Origin: Closterium sp. Naga37s-1
Lineage: Eukaryota > Streptophyta > Zygnematophyceae > Desmidiales > Closteriaceae
Length of the DNA stretch: 64,000 nt
Direction of reading: 5' to 3'
Assembly (NCBI GenBank): GCA_947471745.1
Contig: CANJKZ010000932.1
Coordinates: forward strand, 62,001 to 126,000
The notes beneath the pieces were generated by a model. The model was given only the letters and a program-made list of their open reading frames with translations, did no database searches and had not been told where the DNA came from. Below are positions 57,841 through 64,000 of the stretch, piece by piece (the stretch's first letter is position 1; each line of letters starts with the position of its first letter). Both the position numbers and the translations under genes were made by a program.

Positions 57841-59060
57841 CAGTACAGAAACGTTGATGATCACAAGGCTGAAGTGCCTTGGTGAAAACATCAGCAGTGT
57901 TGGCCTGAGAGGCCACGTAAGCAAGACGAAGCTGGCCACACCGCTGCAACTCTCAAGCAAGGAAGTAGCGCAGAGCAGTGTGCTTCGTTCTGTGCTCCAG
58001 TCTGTGCTCCTGACACAAGGCCAGCATGGCCTTGTTGTCGACGTACAGAACTGGAGGAGAACGAGGCTCCACTGGGTACTAGCAGGAAACGACCCAGTGA
58101 AGCCAGGTGGGCGGCGCAGCCAGATCTCCTCGTGCAGGCTGCCCTGTAGGAAGGCTGTGCTGAAGTCAAGCGAGTGGAGCTCGTAGTCACGCTGAGCTGC
58201 AACGTGCAGCAGTACCCGAAGAGTGGTCATCTTCGGGGTAGGGGAGAAGGTCTGAAAGAAGTCAACTCCCTGTCTCTGACTGAAGCCACGTGCAACGTAA
58301 CGCGCCTTGAAGGCAAGCGGAGAACCCGGCGGCCGCTTCACCCTGAAGATCCACATGCCACTGACGATGTCCGCCCCAGGTGGGGGAACCTCGTCGACGT
58401 AGGTGCCTGTGGACTTCCAGGAAGCCATCTCTGCGTCCATGGCTGCCTGCCACTGAGAGGAGTAGGGACCCTCTATCGCCTCTGCGTAAGAGCGCGGGGT
58501 CGGGATGTCTAGTGCATCCGGGTCTCCCTCAGGGGCAAGCAGCATGGACACGAGATGAGGTACAGAAGCAGCAAAGCACTCAAACTCCTCCCGCCTGTCC
58601 TCAAGAACGTCCGTGCCAAGAGCACACTCAACCCCGACGGACGGAGGACAGACAGAGACAGACACAGACTCAGCAACAAGACTAGTGGCGTAGTCGAGAC
58701 GACAGGCTGCAGCAAAGTCAACAAGCTCAGTAACAAGAGCAGACGCTGCAGAGGACTCAAACAGAGGGTCAGTGACAGCAGTGGCCAGAAAGCGCGTGAC
58801 TCTAGGACTGGCAGCACGAAGGGAGTCAGACTCTGGGTCCGGACCGTCAGGAAGAGAGGACGTAGGAGGAGAAGGCAGAGGGACACTCTGTGGAGCAGTA
58901 GAAGGACGCAGTGTCATAGAGTGAGTGCCAAGGACAGGAGGAGGACGCGGACGCAAAGCACGACCAGCGCGAGCAGTGCGGACAGGCGACGCAGCACGAG
59001 ACACAGGCGACAGAGGACGCGACCCAGGCTCACGATGCTCCGTAAGACCTCTAGTCGGTC
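57841..59060 (-). pseudogene. C element RT N-terminal part fused to RNase H tail
   Basis: The RT frame starts near 59060 and shows SYAEAIEGPYSSQWQAAMD, GMWIFRVKR, KARYVARGFSQRQGVDF, LDFSTAFLQG and EEIWLRRPPGF. At TQWSL (about 58078) it jumps to the end of RNase H, read in another frame (PPVLYVDNKAMLALCQEH, TADVFTKAL). Compared with element B, about 860 bp are missing, including the YVDD catalytic site and the first RNase H acidic residues. The join has a short CCTC-type microhomology. No RT activity is possible from this copy. Confidence 0.9.
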
Positions 59061-60896
59061 CATATCACCAGCAGCACCTCCAGCAGCTCCAGCAGCAGCA
59101 GCACCTCCAGTAGCTCCAGTAGCACCAGCACCTCCAGCACCAGCAGCACCTCCAGTAGCTCCAGCAGCAGCAGCACCTCCAGTAGCTCCAGCAGCACCTC
59201 CAGCACGAGCAGCACCTCCAGCAGCTCCAGCAGCAGCAGCACCTCCAGTAGCTCCAGTAGCACCAGCACCTCCAGCACCAGCAGCACCTCCAGGACCAGC
59301 AGCAACTCGACAGCGCTGAGAGTACCACTCACGAAGCCGCTGTGGAGAGAGGGGCTCCCGTCGCGACGGGACACCTAGAGCACCTCCAGACTCAGCACGC
59401 GCAGGCTCAGCACCTCCAGACACAGTACCCTCAGGCTCCACACCCCCAGGCTCAGCACGCCCAGACTCAGCACCCCCAGACTCAGCACCCCCAATCCCTG
59501 CACCCGCAGGCTCAGCACCCCTAGCAGCACCTGAGTCGACAACTACCTCGACCGGCTCGGCAGGGTCTACCTGGGACACACCTGAGGGGGCAGGACCCTG
59601 GGGGGGGAGGGGGTCTACCGGGGGAGTACCTGGTGCGAGGAAGAGCGGCGGGGGGGGGAGAGAGGCAGTGCGGTAGGGAAAGAGACGGTAGTACGACACC
59701 GACTCGTCAAACGTGACGTCCTCAGAGGACAGAACACGACGCGAGGTGGGGTGGTAGAACTGCCACCCGGGTGCGTCAGGAGGGAAGCCAAGGAAGACAC
59801 AGGGAACGGCACGGGAGGACAGCTTGTCCGCTGAAGTATCGCGGACAAAAGCTCGAGATCCCCAGACACGGAACGCGGACGCATCGCCAACCTTCCCCGT
59901 CCACCGCAGAGTAGGTGTAGTCTCCGGCAAGGAGACACGAGGCTGAAGGTTGATCTGATGCGCAGAGTACTGAACCGCGAACGGCCACAGAAAATGAGGA
60001 GCAGCCGCATGGATCATGGACGTACGAGCGACATCCATGACCATGCCAATGCGGCGCTCAGCAATCCCATTTTGCTGCGGGGAGGCCGGAAGCGTGAACA
60101 TCTGGCGGATGCCCTCCGAACGACAGAAGGCCCTCAGGAGGTCGGAGGAAAACTCCCCACCTCTGTCCGAGTGCAGACGCAGAACAGGAAGGTCTGAACC
60201 GAAACTCTCACTAAGCTGGCGACGAGCACCGCGGATCCAGTCGATCAACACCTCAGGGACCTCACCCTTGCTGCGCAAGGGGAAGACTGTGGTGTAACGC
60301 GAGTATTCGTCAACGACCAGCAGGAAGTAATGCTCGTGACCCTGTCCACGGACGCGGGCTGGGCCCCACACGTCCATGTGAAGAGTCTGCAGAGGAGCCT
60401 CAGTCGGAGGGAACGAGGAGGAGTGAGGGGCGGCGCGCTGCCTGCCCTCGACACAAGGAACACAGGTGGGGGCAGGCCCCGGAGGAAGGGGAGGGAGGGA
60501 CCTGGGTAGACCCGAGACAAGGGCACGGGAGGCCATACCTCGAAGACGAGGCAGGGAGGGGTGACCAAGGCGGTGGTGCCAAAGGAGAGTCTCGTGTGAC
60601 AGAGGACGACACGAGCAGGGGGCAGACGCAGGACTAGACCTGGACGCGGCAGCAAACACCTGACTAGACGCAGCTACCTGACCAGACGCAGAGACCGGAG
60701 GAGGCGCAGTAGTCAGTGTGTACAGACTCGACCCTGGCCGACGGGTGAACGTGGCCAGGTGGCGGCCCGTCCGAGAGCAAGTGCAGTGGGTCACACGCTG
60801 ACCTCCAGGAGTGAACTGGTCAACCCACGCGTCCTGGAGGTCAGCTCCACTCACCAAGTTCGTAGAGAACGAGGGGAGGTGGAGTCCCGATAGCAA
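58914..60896 (-). CDS. C element integrase and linker (open 660 codons)
   Basis: Integrase inserts element DNA. The zinc region is HHRLGHPSLPRLRGM then CVPCVEG. The DDE core has Asp in MDVWGPARV, Asp in HSDRGGEF and Glu in QQNGIAERR, followed by PCVFLGF and GWQFYHPTSRR. All catalytic residues are present and there is no stop. The C-terminal linker is Pro-rich, then has Glu/Gly/Ala repeats, then a GGAAAAGAAGGA-type low-complexity stretch coded by a CTCCAGCAG/TAGCTCCAG minisatellite (59080-59300). The frame shifts before RT there. Upstream, a frameshift separates it from protease, so it is unlikely to be translated as part of a normal polyprotein. Confidence 0.85.
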   Translation of the reverse strand: MLSGLHLPSFSTNLVSGADLQDAWVDQFTPGGQRVTHCTCSRTGRHLATFTRRPGSSLYTLTTAPPPVSASGQVAASSQVFAAASRSSPASAPCSCRPLSHETLLWHHRLGHPSLPRLRGMASRALVSGLPRSLPPLPPGPAPTCVPCVEGRQRAAPHSSSFPPTEAPLQTLHMDVWGPARVRGQGHEHYFLLVVDEYSRYTTVFPLRSKGEVPEVLIDWIRGARRQLSESFGSDLPVLRLHSDRGGEFSSDLLRAFCRSEGIRQMFTLPASPQQNGIAERRIGMVMDVARTSMIHAAAPHFLWPFAVQYSAHQINLQPRVSLPETTPTLRWTGKVGDASAFRVWGSRAFVRDTSADKLSSRAVPCVFLGFPPDAPGWQFYHPTSRRVLSSEDVTFDESVSYYRLFPYRTASLPPPPLFLAPGTPPVDPLPPQGPAPSGVSQVDPAEPVEVVVDSGAARGAEPAGAGIGGAESGGAESGRAEPGGVEPEGTVSGGAEPARAESGGALGVPSRREPLSPQRLREWYSQRCRVAAGPGGAAGAGGAGATGATGGAAAAGAAGGAARAGGAAGATGGAAAAGATGGAAGAGGAGATGATGGAAAAGAAGGAAGDMDRLEVLRSIVSLGRVLCRLCLVLRRLSALLALVVLCVRVLLLSLALTL

Positions 60897-62473
60897 GCCC
60901 GACGGGGCCGCAGGACACGGTAGAACCGTGGAGGAGTGTGCAAGGACTGGGCCCCCGGAGGGGTCAGCAAGGGAGACCGCAACAGACTGAGCGGCGTGAG
61001 CGTGGTGCTGTCTCTAAAGAAAGAGCGCGAAGCATCAGAGTCAAGTGTAAAAGTGTGCAAGGACTCAGTAGGTGCAGTACCAGAGAGAGCAAATGCACCA
61101 GCACCTGGAGCAACAGACGCACCAGCACCTGGAGCAGCAGACGCACTAGCACCTAGAGCAGCAGCCGCAATGCCCGGGTTGGGCGGGACACTCAGGTAAC
61201 AGTCACCCTCAGCACTATCAGCAAGAGCATACATGGCAGCAAGGATAGCATCAAAATCTAGATCAAAGATAGGCACATTCTGCAGAAGCAGATCATGCCA
61301 GCGAGGGAGCTCAACGGCGTCAGGAAACTGGGCACGCCAAGCGTCAGTCAAGCGACCGAAGCAGCGCTGCGTAGTGTGTGGGAGCCCACACACCTCCCCA
61401 CTACGAGTGCCGGAGCGAAGAACGTAAGTGCAGGGACCTGCAGCCCCAGACCTCCCACGCCCAGCATACCACTCACGAAGCTGCTGAACCGACGGGGTCT
61501 CACGGGAGCGCAGCTGCTGCTGGCGCTGGCTGCCACCAAAGCCTCCACGCTGCACGGCTGCACCTCGACCAGCAGCACCACCACCTCCACCTCCACCACC
61601 ACCGCCGCTGCCTCCACCACCGCCGCCGCTGCCTCCACCAACTCCGCCGCTGCCTCCACCAACTCCGCCCCCGCCACCACCCTTACTCCCCTTGCCCCTG
61701 CTGGTGCGGCGTCTCCCAGTAGGGGCAGACGCAGCTCCGACCTCCGCAGTGCCAACGAGGTCGACAGCAGCAGCAGAAGCAACAGAGGGGAGAAGGGGGA
61801 CAGGGGAACACCCCTCAAAGAAAGGGGTGCGACGGTCGCCGCGAGAAGCACCTACAGCTAAGATACTCTTCTCAGCTGCAGTAAGGCGCTCCTCTAGCAG
61901 GTTGACAGTCAGCTCGGTGGGGCAAAGGGAGAGAAAGTGGTCCCTGACTGAAGAGAGGGAGTCAGGGAGGCGGGTGACTAGGTAGTAAAGGGTGATGTAC
62001 ATGGGGGGGGGGTTCTTGGCACAGAACTCAGTGGGAAGGGCAGCGCGGTAGCGGGCGTCACTAGTGCGAAGGTGAGCAACTAGGTCAGTAACTGTAGCAA
62101 AGGCGGCAAGGTCAGGGAAAAGGTACAGTAGCATGAGGCGGCTGAGGGCAGCAGTGGCTGGGGAGGAGTAGCGTGCAACTACAGCGTCGTACAAAGACTG
62201 AGCAGTCTTGTACTGGCCAAAATGTGCGCGCTCAGCAGGCGGCAGGTGACTACGAACAGCTAGACGAGCAACGGCGTCACGAGTGGTCCACTGCGAGCGA
62301 ACTGTGCTTTCAGCAGTGGCAGCAGGAGCAGTGGAAACACCGGACGTGTGATCGAAAAGGGATACCCCATCCCTAGAATCACACTGAAGAAAATGCTGTA
62401 GGTCGTCAACCCACACGTCAAAGTCAACTGCACGTCCCTCAGCATCAAAGGTGAGAACGGTAGGACTAGCCAT
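60851..62473 (-). pseudogene. gag: C element gag and protease (mutated DSGA, frameshifted end)
   Basis: ATG at 62473 (MASPTVLTFDAEGRAVDF), chosen by alignment with element B's gag; the frame is open further upstream without a better start. The Gag domain contains DDLQHFLQCDSRDGVSLFDH and LVAHLRTSDARYRAA. A long Gly-rich stretch lies at about 61560-61700. A zinc-like motif C-x13-C-x3-H-x4-C lies at 61361-61432. The protease motif reads LDSDASRSFF (about 61035-61060), with Asp in place of the catalytic-loop Gly of DSGA, probably inactivating. The frame is lost about 20 codons later, and the true protease C-terminus continues as SGLHLPSFSTNLVS in the integrase frame. Confidence 0.87.
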
Positions 62474-62578
62474 AGCAGCAGTGGGAGCAGTAGCAAGAGT
62501 AGCAGCAGTAGCAGTAGCAGCGCGACTCGGCAGGGCGGGGCAGCGTAGGTGCAGCAGCAAGTAGGTGTGGCGGTGCAC

Positions 62579-63505
62579 TTACCAGCGGCGGACGAGGTGG
62601 GCCGCTACTGGTGGGGCTGGGCCAGGGCGCGTCAGGCAGGGCGGCTGCAGGCTTGTCAGCGGCAGCAGGGCCGCTACGGTGGCAGCTGCTGCTGCAGTAG
62701 GGACAGCGACGGCAGCTGCTGCAGGGGCTACGTCGCGGGCAGGGACGACGCCGCGGGCAGGGGCGACGCCGCGGGCAGGGGCGACGCCGCGGGCAGGGGC
62801 GACGCCGCGGGCAGGGGGCGACGCCGCGAGTAGGGGCGACGCCGCGCGCAGGGGGCGACGACGCGAGCACGGGCGACGTCGCGCGGGCAGGGGCGAGGTC
62901 GCGGGCAGGGGGCGACGCCGCGGGCAGGGGGCGACGCCGTGGGCAGGGGCGACGCCGCGCGGGCAGGGGCGACGTCGCGGGCAGGGGCGACACCGCTGGC
63001 AATGGCGACGCCGCGCGGGCAGGGGCGACGTCGCGCGGGTCCCGTAGGGGCGTCGCGACGAGGCAGGGTGGCGACGGGGCGGGGCCGCGACCGGTGACGG
63101 GACGGGGCCGAGAAGGGGCCGCGACCGGTGACGGGACGGGGCCGAGAAGGGGCCGCTAAGGGGCCGCGAGGGGGCCGGGAGGGGGCCGCTAAGGGGCCGC
63201 GAAGGGGGCCGGGCAGGCCGCTAGGGGGGCCGCGAGGGGGGCGCTAAGGGGCCGCGAAGGGGCCGCTAAGGGGCCGCGAAGGGGCCGCGAGGGGGCCGGG
63301 CAGGCCGCTAGGGGGGGGGGCGCTAAGGGGCCGCTAAGGGGCCGCGAAGGGGCCGCTAAGGGGCCGCGAGGGGGCCGGGCAGGCTGCTAAGGGGCCGCGA
63401 AAGCTTAGGGCAGGGCAGAGCGCGAAGCGCGCTTCGGGCAGGTTATGAAAAAAAAAAATATAACGTGGTGGGCCCTTAGGAAGAAACGGTCCCACTAGGG
63501 AACCC
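62579..63505 (-). repeat. GC-rich tandem-repeat leader of C element
   Basis: Between gag and the primer site. At 62700-63050 an 18-bp unit GGGGCGACGCCGCGGGCA repeats. At 63100-63410 GGGGCCGCTAAGGGGCCGCG units repeat. Near the primer site CCTAAGGGCCCACC (minus strand) matches the TRIM-like element. An A-rich run lies at 63448-63462. It is the counterpart of the leader of element B. Confidence 0.85.
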
Positions 63506-63516
63506 GCTCTATACCA
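63506..63516 (-). other. C element primer-binding site
   Basis: TGGTATAGAGC on the minus strand, directly abutting the LTR. Confidence 0.82.
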
Positions 63517-63649
63517 TGTGAGAATAAACGAGAGGAATGAATGGCTGAACTAGAAAGCAGTTGGGTACAAGTAGGAAACCTAAAAGTGTTGTACCCTATA
63601 TGAACTACCCCACTATAGCCTAAACAGACTATAGCATATAAGTTTGACA
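63517..63649 (-). repeat. C element 5' LTR
   Basis: 133 bp, a direct repeat of 57435-57567 with one visible change (CACTATAGCC against CACTACAGCC). Confidence 0.92.
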
Positions 63650-63775
63650 GATGTATGGCATGTCGTTTCATTAGTGTGTCCAGCAATATCATGGGTGCAT
63701 GTATGTTTGTGTGTGTGATTAGTTTGCATGCATGGGAGTGTGTGTGCATGCATTCTGTTAGTCTGAGAGGGGGTT
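63650..63775 (+). pseudogene. End of D copia pol and 3' noncoding part
   Basis: After element C and its target duplication GATGT, the D frame continues for a few codons (YGMSFH) to TAG at 63672-63674. This mirrors the A ending SGMSMN. About 100 bp of GT-rich noncoding sequence follows, ending in a polypurine tract GAGAGGGGG (63765-63773). Confidence 0.8.
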
Positions 63776-64000
63776 TGTTGTATGCACGTCAGTTTGAGTG
63801 CACGTCATCCTAACGGCATGCCGTATGCTCGTGTGATCCATGCTTGCATTATTTGTATTAGCATATGTTATTGTGCATGGCTGTTTGGTTTTATCACCTC
63901 TGATTTTCTCCAAGTCTAAAAGCTTGATCACGCAGGAGAAATCCATAGCTTTCCAACGATACCAAGATCTTCTTATTCCGGCCAAGATCGCCCAAGTTAC
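63776..64000 (+). repeat. D element 3' LTR, start (continues beyond window)
   Basis: TGTTGTATGC follows the polypurine tract, as TGTTGGGTGC does in A. The remaining 215 bp to the window end show no gene. The end of the LTR is outside the window, so the call rests on position and the TGTTG start. Confidence 0.65.

Larger units (their letters stand above)
57435..63649 (-). mobile_element. C-family copia element, RT core deleted (6.2 kb)
   Basis: LTRs of 133 bp (57435-57567 and 63517-63649) differ at one position that I can see. GATGT stands at both ends (57433-57437 and 63650-63654); on the left it overlaps the LTR's TGT, as if three bases were lost. Inside: primer site, GC-rich leader, gag-protease, integrase with linker, an RT fragment and an RNase H tail. 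The RT palm is deleted. It is related to element B in all domains. Confidence 0.92.

Noticed and set aside
58914-59060. Programmed frameshift between integrase and RT in B and C (same relative frame in both)
   Set aside because: In both elements the shift falls in a minisatellite or a deleted linker, at different places. Independent length changes explain it and no slippery site was evident.

Overview
This window is eukaryotic repeat DNA, and I found no host gene, tRNA or rRNA in it. It is a long 37-bp satellite array, always in the same orientation, split by at least four lineages of Ty1/copia LTR retrotransposons and their debris. The primer-binding sites (TGGTATCAGAGC and variants) match the initiator-Met tRNA type usual for copia elements of the green lineage. 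The GC-rich Gly/Ala/Pro-heavy B/C-type Gag-Pol recalls elements I associate with streptophyte green algae. That placement is recollection, not proof. The setting looks like pericentromeric, centromeric or other heterochromatin.

Layout. 1-1539: end of an A-family copia (RNase H, polypurine tract, 1.09-kb 3' LTR). 1540-5364: satellite with a truncated A LTR. 5365-13951: a whole but badly decayed B-family copia with 148/158-bp LTRs, a 2-kb GC-rich leader, and gag, protease, integrase and RT-RNase H carrying many stops and frameshifts plus an in-frame 699-bp duplication in RT. 13952-15970: satellite. 15971-36110: three tandem copies of a 6.7-kb unit (satellite, minus-strand A element deleted for RT, satellite, plus-strand truncated A LTR, satellite). 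Copy 2 is a clear hybrid of copies 1 and 3. 36204-38715: rearranged A pol fragment fused to an antisense LTR piece. 38716-44489: satellite holding a truncated A LTR, into which a 1.9-kb non-autonomous LTR element (TRIM-like) is nested with a 5-bp target duplication. 44490-48217: A element reduced to LTR-gag-LTR-partial LTR, flanked by GTGAC. 48223-52814: satellite with another truncated LTR. 52815-57242: minus-strand A element, truncated at its RNase H end. 57243-64000: 3' end of a fourth copia (D), interrupted by a minus-strand C element (57435-63649) related to B.

How it fits together. A, B, C and D encode or encoded the usual copia set: Gag with a zinc-binding motif, aspartic protease, DDE integrase, reverse transcriptase and RNase H. 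Almost every copy is broken. Element C lacks the RT catalytic core yet has almost identical LTRs, and the TRIM-like element shares C's LTR type and subterminal sequence, so mobilisation in trans by intact relatives elsewhere is likely. Truncated A LTRs with the same satellite junctions at distant sites indicate that satellite and captured LTR have been amplified together by recombination.
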